DNA of 64,000 bases from Bartonella sp. HY328 (GCF_025449335.1 NZ_CP104883.1:1480501-1544500), one strand, 5' to 3'; shown: positions 17,107-26,635, numbered from the stretch's first letter. Numbers and translations are program-made. The notes: a model not told the origin generated them from the sequence alone.

Positions 17107-17676
17107 ATGTTTATTCAAACAGAAACTACTCCTAATCCGGCAACGCTAAAGTTTTTGCCCGGTAAAATTGTTCTTCAAGATGGCGTTGAAGATTTCCGCG
17201 ATGCCGAAACAGCCTCCGCGCGCTCGCCGCTTGCAGCTAAATTATTTGCAATACCAAGTGTTTCAGGGGTGTTTTTTGGCTTTGACTTTATAACTGTGAC
17301 TAAGGCTGATGGCGAATGGGCGCATTTAAAGCCTGCTATTCTTGGCACAATTATGGAGCATATGATGGCTGATTTGCCGATAATGGCGATAAGTGCAAAT
17401 CAGCTTAATCATGACGAGGAAGAATTTTTTGCCCCCCAAGATCAGGAAATTGTTGATACGATCAAGGAATTACTTGAAACTCGTGTCCGTCCTGCGGTGG
17501 CTCAAGATGGTGGCGACATTACGTTTCGTGGCTTCGAGCACGGTGTTGTTTATTTGAATATGCGTGGCGCATGCTCTGGTTGCCCATCATCTACTGCAAC
17601 GCTTAAACATGGCATTGAAAACCTATTACGTCATTTTGTGCCTGATGTTGTTGGTGTTGAGGCAATGCCGCAATAG
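17107..17676 (+). CDS. NfuA-type Fe-S cluster carrier (NifU-like)
   Basis: 189-residue scaffold/carrier that delivers [4Fe-4S] clusters to apoproteins. The N-terminal Nfu_N domain begins MFIQTETTPNPATLKFLPG, the signature of the alphaproteobacterial/mitochondrial NFU1 type. The C-terminal NifU domain (about 115-189) holds the cluster-binding CSGC motif near residues 157-160 in GACSGCPSS. It sits beside a Usp gene on the same strand, with about 170 bases between, and has its own terminator. Confidence 0.95.
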   Translation: MFIQTETTPNPATLKFLPGKIVLQDGVEDFRDAETASARSPLAAKLFAIPSVSGVFFGFDFITVTKADGEWAHLKPAILGTIMEHMMADLPIMAISANQLNHDEEEFFAPQDQEIVDTIKELLETRVRPAVAQDGGDITFRGFEHGVVYLNMRGACSGCPSSTATLKHGIENLLRHFVPDVVGVEAMPQ

Positions 17677-17800
17677 GTAATATGCGCGTTTTCGACATTT
17701 GCTGATAACTTGCTGTTAATGGAATAATCGCAGCATTTTTAGTTATCTATATGGTTTGCAATCGCCAAATCAAAGTGGCTATGCAGTTCTATTTAAGAAA

Positions 17801-17830
17801 GGCCCAAGTGGAATCACTTGGGCTTTTTTT
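17801..17830 (+). terminator. intrinsic terminator after the NfuA gene
   Basis: Nine-pair perfect stem GCCCAAGTG / CACTTGGGC with a GAAT loop, followed by seven T. About 125 bases after the stop. The remaining 17831-18054 is AT-rich with no gene seen and should hold the tRNA-Ser promoter. Confidence 0.85.
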
Positions 17831-18054
17831 ATAAAACTGTTATGAATTAGTGCAGACTTAGCAATGATAATGAAAATTTATTCATGAGTGTTTTTTTTTG
17901 ATGAATTTTTTAATTTTTGCTAACTAATTGATATTATTTATTTTATTTAAAGGTCTTACAGTTTTCTCTTTTATCTATGTCTTTTTTTTAAAAAAAATAA
18001 CATTTTAATGTTGACGTTTCAGAATACTTCTATAAAGAGGTGTTCACCTAACAA

Positions 18055-18144
18055 GGAGGGGTGGCCGAGCGGTTTAAGGCACCGGTCTTGAAAACCGGCG
18101 TGCAGGAGACTGTACCGTGGGTTCGAATCCCACCCCCTCCGCCA
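18055..18144 (+). tRNA. tRNA-Ser (UGA)
   Basis: Class II tRNA of 90 bases: GGAGGGG acceptor pairing with CCCCTCC, D arm with GGCCGAG, anticodon loop CTTGAAA (anticodon TGA), long variable arm, T arm GGTTCGAATCC, CCA encoded. Confidence 0.97.
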
Positions 18145-18529
18145 TTTAGACATTTTAATGTTTGATTTATGTCTTTTTACAAATCATCACAAAAAAAATA
18201 AAATTATTAGATTATGGCTTTGCTTTAGTCGTTGGGCGGGGCGCCACCAAATCTATTTCACTCATACATTGCCAAGTTGATCTGACCTCGCTTGATAATG
18301 GTTTAATGGTATCAGCAAAAAGGCCATGATTCTTAAAAATTGGCTCTGCGGTATGACGGTTTGTCTATTTATTGTATCTAATATAAGTTTTGTGTATTTA
18401 TTTTTTTCTTTAAAAACAGTCTGTTAGATGTAGAATAAAAGAAAATTGTGTTTTTTGGATAAAAACTGTTGACGTTAGCGGTTCTCGAACGTATGTTCCG
18501 CCCACTTCTCGCAGAAACTTTCTGTAAGG
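18145..18529. other. inter-tRNA spacer with a possible gene remnant
   Basis: No intact gene. On the minus strand 18212-18364 reads 50 open codons ending in TAA, with a protein-like composition (HTAEPIFKNHGLFADTIK ...). It begins directly after a stop and has no credible start, so it may be the 3' end of a decayed gene left between two tRNA genes. The origin is not recognised. Confidence 0.35.
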
Positions 18530-18605
18530 GAGCGCGTAGCTCAGCCGGTAGAGCAACTGACTTTTAATCAGTAGGTCCAGGGTTCGAATCCCTGCGCGCT
18601 CACCA
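18530..18605 (+). tRNA. tRNA-Lys (UUU)
   Basis: 76 bases: GAGCGCG acceptor pairing with CGCGCTC, TAGCTCAG D arm, anticodon loop ACTTTTAAT (anticodon TTT) on a CTGA/TCAG stem, T loop GGTTCGAATCC, encoded CCA. Confidence 0.97.
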
Positions 18606-18720
18606 TATAATTTTCCTTAATCATTCATCTCATATATTTTTGTTGAATTTTCATTCAATTTGCTTGGCTTGTTTTGCGTTTTAATGGCACTCAATCTAAC
18701 GGTTTTTGGCAGATACAAAA

Positions 18721-18750
18721 TGGGGCGCTATTTGTATGGATAGCGACCCA
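18721..18750 (-). terminator. probable terminator of the HAD hydrolase gene
   Basis: TGGG-CGCTAT / ATAGCG-CCCA stem with one internal mismatch, followed on the minus strand by ATTTTG. 24 bases past the stop. Confidence 0.55.
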
Positions 18751-18773
18751 AGTCTTAAGCTTAAATGGCTTGG

Positions 18774-19463
18774 TTAAAGAACGTCTTGCCAACTTTCCAT
18801 TGCGGTAATGACAGCTTTAATATCCTTATGGCGATTTACAACCGTTGCTGCACCGACTTCGGTTAAAGCGTCTGCTAGGCCGGGATAGACATGGGTGCCG
18901 CCGGTAAAGCCAATAACGCGCATGCCAGCGGCAACAGCAGCCGTTGCGCCAGGAACTGAATCTTCAATAACAACGGTATTTTCTGGCGCAATATTAAAAG
19001 ATTTTGCCGCAGAAAGAAAAACATCGGGGGCAGGTTTTGGTTTTTTTGATCCAGTTTCTGGCGCCGAGAAAATCTTGCCTTCAAACAGGTCATAAAGAAC
19101 GGTCGCCTGAAGCATTTTTTTGATATTTTCACTGATAGAGTTTGAGCAAATGCAATAGGGCAGATCAAGCGAGTTGACCAAATCACGAACGCCATCAATG
19201 GCAAGCAATTCACTATCTATCCGACGGACAAATTCACTATGGGCTTTATCGAGCAAATTGGCCGATAGTGGAATATCAATTTGCTTTTCAATTGCTATTA
19301 AAGTGTCTTCAAAGGTCATGCCATTATATCGTTCGGATAATTCTTCACCGGTTGTGGCAAAGCCAGCATCGGTTAATAATTCGGCTTTAACTTTCGACGA
19401 TAAATATTCTGAATCAACCAGAACACCATCGCAATCGAAGATTACCAGTTTTATCGCAGTCAT
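18774..19463 (-). CDS. HAD-superfamily sugar-phosphatase-like hydrolase
   Basis: 229-residue cytoplasmic HAD subfamily IA protein, beta-phosphoglucomutase-like. Motif I is FDCDGVLVDSE (residues 9-19, nucleophile Asp9-Cys-Asp11), motif II the CSNS near residue 109, motif III the KPKPAPD lysine and motif IV VIEDSVPG. The helical cap lies between residues 20 and 85. AAGGA lies before the ATG. Substrate cannot be told from sequence; phosphorylated sugars are usual for the family. It is monocistronic, convergent with the tRNA-Lys gene. Confidence 0.9.
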   Translation of the reverse strand: MTAIKLVIFDCDGVLVDSEYLSSKVKAELLTDAGFATTGEELSERYNGMTFEDTLIAIEKQIDIPLSANLLDKAHSEFVRRIDSELLAIDGVRDLVNSLDLPYCICSNSISENIKKMLQATVLYDLFEGKIFSAPETGSKKPKPAPDVFLSAAKSFNIAPENTVVIEDSVPGATAAVAAGMRVIGFTGGTHVYPGLADALTEVGAATVVNRHKDIKAVITAMESWQDVL

Positions 19464-19831
19464 TGTTATTCCTTAAATCTAGCACTATTGGTAAAATTTA
19501 TAATCATGCTTCTATAGATAAGGGTAACTGGCTTATATTGCAAAAAATATTGTCGATAAAATAAATTTCCATCCAAAATCTATTCTTAAATGGACTTAAC
19601 CCGAATATCTAAATTGTGCCTTAGCCAAGACAGTGATGAGGCGAAGTTTTTAAATGGCTGGTTAGGCTTTGCTCAATAGTTTGCGACTCGCTAATGGATA
19701 AGAAAGTTTAAAAAAGGCGAAAAAATGCTTTCAACAAGAATTTTATTTGCCATGCTTAACGTCATGTTTACCATGTTGGGTGATTATGGGGTTCATTAGT
19801 AACGGTGTCCAAATTGTTAGTTGAGTATCCC
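19464..19831. promoter_or_regulatory. ccrM upstream region with a CtrA-like site
   Basis: TTAA at 19756-19759 and TTTAC at 19767-19771, separated by 7 bases, match the CtrA consensus TTAA-N7-TTAAC at all but one position, about 60-75 bases before the ccrM start. CtrA control of ccrM is known in Caulobacter and Brucella. The rest of this stretch holds no gene. Confidence 0.4.
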
Positions 19832-20965
19832 ATGCAAAAATTGAGTGTTGTGAATGCATTGCCAAAAGAAGCCACGGAATTAGAGTGGTGCAATACAATC
19901 ATAAAAGGAGACTGCATTTCGGCATTGGAAAAATTGCCAACCCATTCTGTTGACGTTATTTTTGCTGATCCTCCTTATAATTTGCAGCTTGAAGGTGCGT
20001 TACACCGCCCCGACCAATCATTGGTTGATGCTGTTGACAATGATTGGGACCAGTTTGAGAGTTTTGAAGCCTATGACGCTTTCACCCGTGCATGGTTGCT
20101 GGCTTGCCGGCGTGTGTTAAAACCAACCGGGACGGTTTGGGTTATTGGTTCATACCACAATATTTTCCGTGTTGGCGCCATTATGCAAGATATGGGCTTT
20201 TGGTTGCTTAACGACATTATTTGGCGCAAAACCAACCCTATGCCTAATTTCCGTGGTCGTAGGTTCCAAAATGCCCATGAAACTATGATTTGGGCATCGC
20301 GCGATAAAAATGCCAAAAGCTATACGTTTAATTATGATGCTTTGAAAGCCGCCAATGAAGATGTGCAAATGCGCTCTGATTGGTTATTTCCTATTTGCAC
20401 CGGCAGTGAGCGTTTGAAGGATGATAGTGGCCATAAGGTTCACCCAACCCAAAAGCCAGAAGCTTTACTTGCTCGTGTTTTGCTTTCGTCTACCAAGCCG
20501 GGTGATGTTATTCTTGATCCATTTTTTGGATCTGGCACAACTGGCGCGGTTGCCAAGCGTTTAGGACGTAATTTTGTTGGTATTGAGCGTGAACAAGATT
20601 ATATTGATGCTGCAACAGCGCGTATTGATGCAGTAGAGCCTTTGGGTAAGGTGGAACTAGAACTAATGAAAGGCAAGCGTGCCGAGCCGCGTATCGCCTT
20701 TAACAGCCTTATTGAAGCAGGCCTATTAAAGCCAGGCATGGTGCTTTATGATAAAAAGCGTAAAAATGCGGCAATCATTCGTGCCGATGGTACAGTTGCT
20801 TGTAAGGGTGATGCTGGTTCAATCCATATGATGGGGCGTAAGGCGCAAAATAGTGAAAGCTGTAATGGTTGGACTTTTTGGCATTTTGAAGAAGATGGCA
20901 AGCTAAAACTCATTGATGAATTGCGCTCACAAATTCGCCGTGATCTTGCAGCCGCTGGCGCTTAA
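19832..20965 (+). CDS. ccrM: cell-cycle DNA adenine methyltransferase CcrM (GANTC)
   Basis: Beta-class N6-adenine methyltransferase that methylates GANTC in a cell-cycle dependent way, essential in several alphaproteobacteria. Catalytic DPPYNLQL lies at about residues 46-53; the SAM-binding FGSGTTG motif follows near residue 235, the order of the beta class. A C-terminal domain of about 100 residues (GLLKPGMVLYDKKRK, NGWTFWHFEEDGKL) is the CcrM-specific RAMA-like region. ATG 19832 gives 377 residues, the Brucella length; a GTG nine codons earlier is possible. It is monocistronic with a terminator and a CtrA-like site upstream. Confidence 0.96.
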   Translation: MQKLSVVNALPKEATELEWCNTIIKGDCISALEKLPTHSVDVIFADPPYNLQLEGALHRPDQSLVDAVDNDWDQFESFEAYDAFTRAWLLACRRVLKPTGTVWVIGSYHNIFRVGAIMQDMGFWLLNDIIWRKTNPMPNFRGRRFQNAHETMIWASRDKNAKSYTFNYDALKAANEDVQMRSDWLFPICTGSERLKDDSGHKVHPTQKPEALLARVLLSSTKPGDVILDPFFGSGTTGAVAKRLGRNFVGIEREQDYIDAATARIDAVEPLGKVELELMKGKRAEPRIAFNSLIEAGLLKPGMVLYDKKRKNAAIIRADGTVACKGDAGSIHMMGRKAQNSESCNGWTFWHFEEDGKLKLIDELRSQIRRDLAAAGA

Positions 20966-20988
20966 TTCTTGTTAATTTTAAAGATGTG

Positions 20989-21022
20989 AAACTGATTGCT
21001 TTTAAAAGGCAATCAGTTTTTT
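20989..21022 (+). terminator. intrinsic terminator of ccrM
   Basis: Eleven-pair stem AAACTGATTGC / GCAATCAGTTT with a TTTTAAAAG loop and a run of six T. It lies between the convergent ccrM and yhaN-like genes. Confidence 0.85.
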
Positions 21023-21034
21023 GTTTTTAAGGCA

Positions 21035-24000
21035 TTATGCTAAATTATGAATGGTTACATTATCAACTGCAGCAAGGGCTAAATCACATATATGGCGATG
21101 ATGGGTTAAGTAAATGACTTGACCGCTTTTTGCCATTATGCCCATCAGCCGCAAGGCTTCACTTGCACGCGGTTCGTCAAAGGTTTCCATAATGTCATCA
21201 GCGATAAAGGGGATTGGCTCATGGTTTTGTGCAAATTCTTGATAGCCAGCAAAGCGCAAGGCAAGATAAAGCTGGAAGCGAGTGCCTTTGGAAAGGTCTG
21301 ATGATAGTTTAGATTTACCGTCCTTGTCGATGGCGATAAGTGTTTCTTGGCTGCCTTTTAGCTGTGTGGTTAAACCGCTATAATGACCCGAAGTTATTTC
21401 ATGAAAGGCTTGCGAAGCTCGCTTTAGCATTGAGCTACGATGGCGATCACGATAGTGTACTAAGGCTTCTTGTGCTAATCTTTCGCCTGTTTTGAGCTTT
21501 AAATATTGGAAGGCCAGTTCTTCTATTTCTAGCCTTATGGTTTGCCTTTCACTTTCAATCCTTGCCACTTTATCATCACCGCCAATGGCATCAAGTTGTT
21601 TGCGTTTTTCATCAAATAAAGCAAAGGCTTGTTCTTTTTCAGCGCTTAATGGTTGCATTGCAAGCTTTAACTCACCAAGCGCAATAATATCACTTGGGCC
21701 CCCATCTAAATCTATATTTTCAAGGGCCGCATGAATATCATCGCAATTATAGTCGCTTTTTATTTCATGCTCGCATTTGGCTAGCTCTTGTCTTTTATCG
21801 GTAATGTCTTTAGCCAATTCCAGCTTTTGTGCCAGATCATTTAAATCATCAACGGCAAAATCAGAATTGGCAAAATGGTCAAACCGTTGCTTAATTATTT
21901 GATGATGCGCCGCAAGGTCATGAATGATGGTTTGATATTGTTTTTCAACTTCCTGCAACTCTTTATAGTTTTTTTGATTTTGATCGGCTTTTTGGATTGC
22001 ATCAAGAACATTTGTTTGTAAATCACTAAAAGCAATAAGCGGATCGTTAAAATCACTTTGATCAAAATCTGGTTTGGCAATGCGATAAAGCGACAAGACT
22101 TCATTATGAAAACTTGCCATATCCTTTTCCATTGCGGTTATGCGGTGCTGAAGATTATCGCATTGCTGCTTTAAATCGGGTAAAAGTTCTAACTTATTGA
22201 TATAATGCTCAATAGTTTCAATAGGGGATATTTCTGCAAGCCAAAGGCCGTTTAATGCCTCATTCCACTCATTTTGCCATTGCGCGGCCTTTTGCAGGAC
22301 TTGCTCGCTTGCTTTACGTCTTTCTGCAATATCGTGATTGGCTTTTTTAAAAGCACGTTCGCTCTCGCTTTTTTTATGCTTTTGTTCGGTTTGGCTTTCG
22401 ATGAATTTTTTGCCAAGCACCATAAGTGCTTTAATATCCATAGTGTCATTGGCATTTGGCACATTTTGGCAAATATCGGCTTGGATTTTAGCAATATCTG
22501 CTTGCACCGCAGCAAAACGCGCCTGCATCGTGATGATTTCATTGCTTATTGTTTGATAATTTTGGCGTTTTATCAGCCAATCTTGCAAAAATTTCATTGC
22601 AGCAAGGCTTGGCATTGCTTGTTCAATACCAATTTTTTGCAAAGTCTCAGTTACAAATTCATCAATCTTGATGCGCTCTTGCTCTTTATGCTGCATGCTG
22701 TCTTCAAGGTTAATTTGCTTTTTTTGTTCCTCATTCCACTCTATTTGCGCTTGCTCTAACTGGGCAATGCGCTCAAAATGGGCGAGGCGGCCTTGTAACG
22801 CATCATCATAATCGCCCATAGCAAGAGAAAATTGATTGGCGCTTTCATGGTCAAGTTTATTATAATGGTTTTGCCAAGCAAGCAGCTTTTGCTGCGCCAA
22901 TGTTTTTAAGGTTTCGCTGTCAACCAGATTGCTTTGCTTTTTAAGGGTTTCAATCCGTGTTTCAATATTGGCAAGCTTATCAGCAATTTGCCGTTTTTCT
23001 AAAGCAAAATCATCCAATTGTTGGTTTAATCGCTGAAACTGGTGATATTGCTCGTTCCAATAATCTTTGTCAGCAATAATTAGCCCATTAAGATCACTTA
23101 TTGTGCCGCTAAATGGCGCAAGCGCAGCAAAAGCTTGCTGTTGTTCATTTTGCAAGCGTGTGAGATTGCTGGCAAGATTTTGGCTCTCAACAAGCATGCC
23201 TTTGTCGGTTAACTCAGTTAGCTTTGCTTCTAGCAAAAGTACTTTATCTTCATCAAAGGCAAGTGATGGGGTGTCAAAACCTGTTTCAAGCTCTTGCAAG
23301 GTTTTTTCAGCCAGTTGTAATTCCCCTTGTGTGGAGGCAATCTGACTATCGATTAAAGGCTTTTTGTGTAACAAATCTTTTAAAGGCGCAAGGCGTAATT
23401 TATTAATCAAAAGCTCATCTATCGAGCGTTCTGGTTGATTAAGTTGCTTTATAAGTGAAGAAAGTTCCGCTTTCTTTTGCATAAGCTCATCTTGGCGTTT
23501 TGCAATGTCATTTTTTGCGGTGATAAAGCGCGATTTTGGTTCATCTGCCAGCAGTTTTATGGTGTCGCCAAGCTTAATAAGCTTTGGTTCAAAATTACTT
23601 TGCTGAAGTTTTTCCTTTAAACTCGCAATTTGCGCGGTTAAATAGTCTTTCCTTTGCTTAAAAGCACTATCATTTTGCCAAAGCTGCGCCATTTCACTGC
23701 GCCAAAGGTTAAGTAAATCATTTGGCGGCACTGGAAAACCAGCAAAATGCTCAAGGCTTTGCACTATTTCAGTGTAGTTTTTTAATTTTTTGCGCAATTC
23801 AATTTGCTGGTTTAAACGGTCTATTTCATTTGTTTTGCTAAGTAGTGTTTGACTTTTTTGGTTATAATCTTCTTCTGCCTCGCGCTTTTCTTTAACCAAT
23901 CTTTTATAGGCAGATGCCGCAACGTCAATTTCGGCACTTTCTTGCTTTAGCTCGATTAAGCGCTTCTTTTTTTGCTGGATTGCGGTTGATGACGCGCGGC

Positions 24001-24529
24001 TTCGATAAATGGCATCGGCAGCTTTTTCTATTTCTGCAAGTTTTTGGCTTACACCATCAAGGCCAGCAGTGGCGGAAAATAAAATTTCGCCAAGGTCGCC
24101 TTTGCTGTTTAATATATCATTGCCGCCTTTCTCAAGGCTGTCATCATCAAGGGAAAACATGGCTTGATAGCTATCGCGGTTAAGACCAGCCATATTGCTT
24201 AGTAAGGCTATTTCACTAAATGGGTTGGCCGCACCATCAATTAAGGAGTTTTTATTGGCTTTTATGCGTTGCAAATCTAATATTTGGTCGCTTGTTTCGA
24301 GCTTCGCACCGATTTTCATTGTGGGATATTTGTGTAAAAAACTATAGGAATTTTCTTTTCCCATGCCGAATAAAAAATCAAGCCAAGCGGTAAAAGTGGT
24401 TGATTTGCCAGCCTCGTTTAAGCCGTAAATAATATGAAAATCACTGATTCCTGCTTGTTTTTCGCCAAAATCCAAGGTGAAATCGGTAAATTTGCCATAA
24501 CGGGTAAGGTGGAGCTGCTTAATTCTCAT
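21035..24529 (-). CDS. YhaN-like AAA ATPase, Rad50/SbcC-type
   Basis: 1164-residue SMC-like ATPase of the YhaN/AAA_27 type. Walker A GLNEAGKST is at residues 36-44 and the Walker B-like FIADDIMETFDEPRAS near residue 1110. Between them lie about 900 residues of heptad-rich coiled coil with no CxxC zinc-hook motif that I can see. It starts within the stop of the upstream gene (TAATG), so the two are translationally coupled. With its partner it should form a nuclease/ATPase complex like SbcCD or Mre11/Rad50, acting on DNA ends; the true role in alphaproteobacteria is not well defined. Confidence 0.88.
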   Translation of the reverse strand: MRIKQLHLTRYGKFTDFTLDFGEKQAGISDFHIIYGLNEAGKSTTFTAWLDFLFGMGKENSYSFLHKYPTMKIGAKLETSDQILDLQRIKANKNSLIDGAANPFSEIALLSNMAGLNRDSYQAMFSLDDDSLEKGGNDILNSKGDLGEILFSATAGLDGVSQKLAEIEKAADAIYRSRASSTAIQQKKKRLIELKQESAEIDVAASAYKRLVKEKREAEEDYNQKSQTLLSKTNEIDRLNQQIELRKKLKNYTEIVQSLEHFAGFPVPPNDLLNLWRSEMAQLWQNDSAFKQRKDYLTAQIASLKEKLQQSNFEPKLIKLGDTIKLLADEPKSRFITAKNDIAKRQDELMQKKAELSSLIKQLNQPERSIDELLINKLRLAPLKDLLHKKPLIDSQIASTQGELQLAEKTLQELETGFDTPSLAFDEDKVLLLEAKLTELTDKGMLVESQNLASNLTRLQNEQQQAFAALAPFSGTISDLNGLIIADKDYWNEQYHQFQRLNQQLDDFALEKRQIADKLANIETRIETLKKQSNLVDSETLKTLAQQKLLAWQNHYNKLDHESANQFSLAMGDYDDALQGRLAHFERIAQLEQAQIEWNEEQKKQINLEDSMQHKEQERIKIDEFVTETLQKIGIEQAMPSLAAMKFLQDWLIKRQNYQTISNEIITMQARFAAVQADIAKIQADICQNVPNANDTMDIKALMVLGKKFIESQTEQKHKKSESERAFKKANHDIAERRKASEQVLQKAAQWQNEWNEALNGLWLAEISPIETIEHYINKLELLPDLKQQCDNLQHRITAMEKDMASFHNEVLSLYRIAKPDFDQSDFNDPLIAFSDLQTNVLDAIQKADQNQKNYKELQEVEKQYQTIIHDLAAHHQIIKQRFDHFANSDFAVDDLNDLAQKLELAKDITDKRQELAKCEHEIKSDYNCDDIHAALENIDLDGGPSDIIALGELKLAMQPLSAEKEQAFALFDEKRKQLDAIGGDDKVARIESERQTIRLEIEELAFQYLKLKTGERLAQEALVHYRDRHRSSMLKRASQAFHEITSGHYSGLTTQLKGSQETLIAIDKDGKSKLSSDLSKGTRFQLYLALRFAGYQEFAQNHEPIPFIADDIMETFDEPRASEALRLMGIMAKSGQVIYLTHHRHICDLALAAVDNVTIHNLA

Positions 24530-25779
24530 TATGCTTTTAACCGTGCAATAATATCACGGCTCCCCTCATTAATAAGCTGGTCAATGAAGCTATCAAAGCT
24601 TTCCTCATCATCGCCCATAAGGCTATTGAGGCCTAGTTGGGGATCATTGCGTAGTGAAGTGGCCGTTTCTTTGATGAATTTGCGTATATCGCTGCGGTTT
24701 TTTGCAATATCTGCCATAATTAATGCAAGTTCACTTGTTGGGTCAGCGGTGCTGTTTTGCGCAATTGCGGGCGTGGTGCGCACCAAAAGCTTATCAATCC
24801 ACATATTGCCAATTTTCTCACCAATGAGTTTGGCTTCCTCTAACAATTGGCTGTCATTGATTAACCGCCAGTTTAAAGGCGTTGCACCAATTAATTCAAT
24901 GCGGGCAACCAAATGCTGCGAGAGTGCTTTTTCCTTGGCAAGCAGCATAGCGTGTTCGATTTTTGGAACAACAGTATTAAAGTTTTCAATGCCGCTTACA
25001 TCAACAGCAATAGGGTCAAACTGCGCTAGGCTTATAGGTTTTTCATCTAAGCTTATGCTGCCATCATCTGCCACCGTGACTAAAGTTACTGATTTATAGC
25101 CATTTTCATTAATATCTCGTCCTTGCGGAATACCCGGCATAACAATTGTGGTCTTTGTCGTTTTATCTTCAATGACTTGTCTTTTATGGATATGCCCCAA
25201 AGCCCAATAGTTAAAATCGCAATTTTGCAAATCTTTAACACTGCAAGGCGCATAGGGGTCATGGCCACTTTGGCCATCAAGGCTTGTATGCATGAGGCCA
25301 ATATTAATATGGTCGGCAAGTGGCGCTTTATATAGCGGTAAAAGGCTATCGGGCGCCGTTTTTTCTTTAAAACTAATGCCGTGAAGTGCAATATTAAGCG
25401 TATCGGTTTTAATGGTTTCAACGCCGGCGCGTGTTTTAAAAACTGTTACATTTTGTGGTAAGGTCAATTCATGGGTAATGGTAGAAGCTGCATCATGATT
25501 GCCGCGAATGATGAAGCAGGCAATATTAGCGTCATCAAGCCGCTTTAACTCCATGCTTAAAAAACGTGCCGTTTTCATTGAGGTTTGGCTGCCATCATAA
25601 AGATCGCCAGCAATGATAACTGCATTAACCCTTTCTTCAATAGCAAGGTTAATAATGTTGGATAATACAGTGCGGCTGGCATTACCGATAAGATTGCCCA
25701 ACTCTTCATCACGTAAGGATAGCGAGCGTAAGGGTGAATCAAGGTGAATATCTGCCGTATGAATGAAGCGAAACGCCAT
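24529..25779 (-). CDS. YhaO-like metallophosphoesterase, SbcD/Mre11-type nuclease
   Basis: 416-residue calcineurin-like phosphoesterase. Metal-binding motifs are complete: DIHLD (residues 10-14), GDLYDG (about 58-63), RGNHDA (about 94-99), and the C-terminal GHIHKRQ plus a second histidine motif GLMHTSLDG. A capping domain fills the C-terminal 150 residues. Start ATG with GGGGAT upstream. It is the first gene of a two-gene operon with the YhaN-like ATPase; sharing one base at the junction implies equal translation. Known family role: manganese-dependent exo/endonuclease with the ATPase partner. Confidence 0.88.
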   Translation of the reverse strand: MAFRFIHTADIHLDSPLRSLSLRDEELGNLIGNASRTVLSNIINLAIEERVNAVIIAGDLYDGSQTSMKTARFLSMELKRLDDANIACFIIRGNHDAASTITHELTLPQNVTVFKTRAGVETIKTDTLNIALHGISFKEKTAPDSLLPLYKAPLADHINIGLMHTSLDGQSGHDPYAPCSVKDLQNCDFNYWALGHIHKRQVIEDKTTKTTIVMPGIPQGRDINENGYKSVTLVTVADDGSISLDEKPISLAQFDPIAVDVSGIENFNTVVPKIEHAMLLAKEKALSQHLVARIELIGATPLNWRLINDSQLLEEAKLIGEKIGNMWIDKLLVRTTPAIAQNSTADPTSELALIMADIAKNRSDIRKFIKETATSLRNDPQLGLNSLMGDDEESFDSFIDQLINEGSRDIIARLKA

Positions 25780-25802
25780 GATTATATCCCCGTATTTATA
25801 TT

Positions 25803-25907
25803 AGCGCGCATTTCGATCTGATTGTATCGGATCGGCGCTCTAATCGGTTGTTTACACCGTGTTTTTGTCCGAAAACCGCTTCACACTTTTCGAAAAAAAC
25901 GCTCTAA
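25803..25907. repeat. RIME-like dispersed intergenic repeat, copy 2
   Basis: Second copy of the element seen at 8019-8122: agcgcgcatttcgatctgat...ggcgctctaa, then gtccgaaaaccgcttcacac and cgctctaa. It is the most diverged of the three. It lies between the start of the YhaO-like gene and DUF2155. Confidence 0.8.
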
Positions 25908-26087
25908 CGGAAACAATAATACAGCGATTAATATAAGGCAAGCATTGACGCGCAACCGCTTTTATATGGAGAAATCTTTCACTATTTCAAGTCAAGTTTA
26001 TTGCATGACTATCAATGATAAAATATCACAGCAATTAGGTTATAAAGCGTGAAATGACCATATGGTTTAAAAATCACCAAACAAAAA

Positions 26088-26510
26088 CTAATTGGCAGCA
26101 GGTAGCTTTTGTTTGCAATTGGTAAGCCAAACATCATAAATTGGGTGTTCTACCGCATTTAGACCAGGACTATCAGCAAACATCCAGCCTTTAAAAATAG
26201 GTTTAATTTTTTGGTCCAAAGTGACCTCATTTACCTCAACAAAGCCATCGGTTTTAGTTGCTTCGTCGGCGCTGCTGGTAAAGCAGGCACGCGGTGTCAC
26301 TTGTAAAGCGCCAAATTGGTAGGTCTCACCTATGGTGATATGAAAAGTGGTCGTGCGTCCAGTTATTTTATCAAGGCCAGAAAATTCGGCAATGGGATTG
26401 CTAATGCGCTCAGCCAATGTTGGGCTTGCAATAGCAGCTAGGGCCAAAACAGCAAGGCTTAAAGATTTCACGAAAGAAAAAGGCTTTAACAATTTTATCA
26501 TAGCGACCAT
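26088..26510 (-). CDS. DUF2155 family secreted protein
   Basis: 140-residue periplasmic protein of the alphaproteobacterial DUF2155 family. A signal peptide spans residues 1-33 (cleavage after Thr-Leu-Ala). The mature part shows the conserved LDKITGRTTTFHI start, the ALQVTPRACFTSS cysteine segment, and the FKGWMFADSPGLNAVEHPIYDVWLTNC ending. Two cysteines may be bonded. It is usually found next to the NDUFA12 gene, as here (237 bases downstream). Function unknown. Start may be the first ATG or the one three codons later. Confidence 0.88.
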   Translation of the reverse strand: MVAMIKLLKPFSFVKSLSLAVLALAAIASPTLAERISNPIAEFSGLDKITGRTTTFHITIGETYQFGALQVTPRACFTSSADEATKTDGFVEVNEVTLDQKIKPIFKGWMFADSPGLNAVEHPIYDVWLTNCKQKLPAAN

Positions 26511-26635
26511 TCGAAACTTTAAATTATGTGGCTGTATTTGTTATAAATACAAGTCATGAGCTTTAAACACAAACTATGGCAATAAAAAACCAAATTTACA
26601 AATAATCATAATTAAATTGGCTTTTTTTAAAAAAT

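Noticed and set aside
22274..22759. 161-aa plus-strand frame inside the YhaN-like gene
   Set aside because: Phe/Leu-rich antisense of a Glu/Lys-rich coiled coil; a composition artefact.
25822..26052. 76-aa frame upstream of the YhaO-like gene
   Set aside because: Most of its first third is the RIME-like repeat; not coding.
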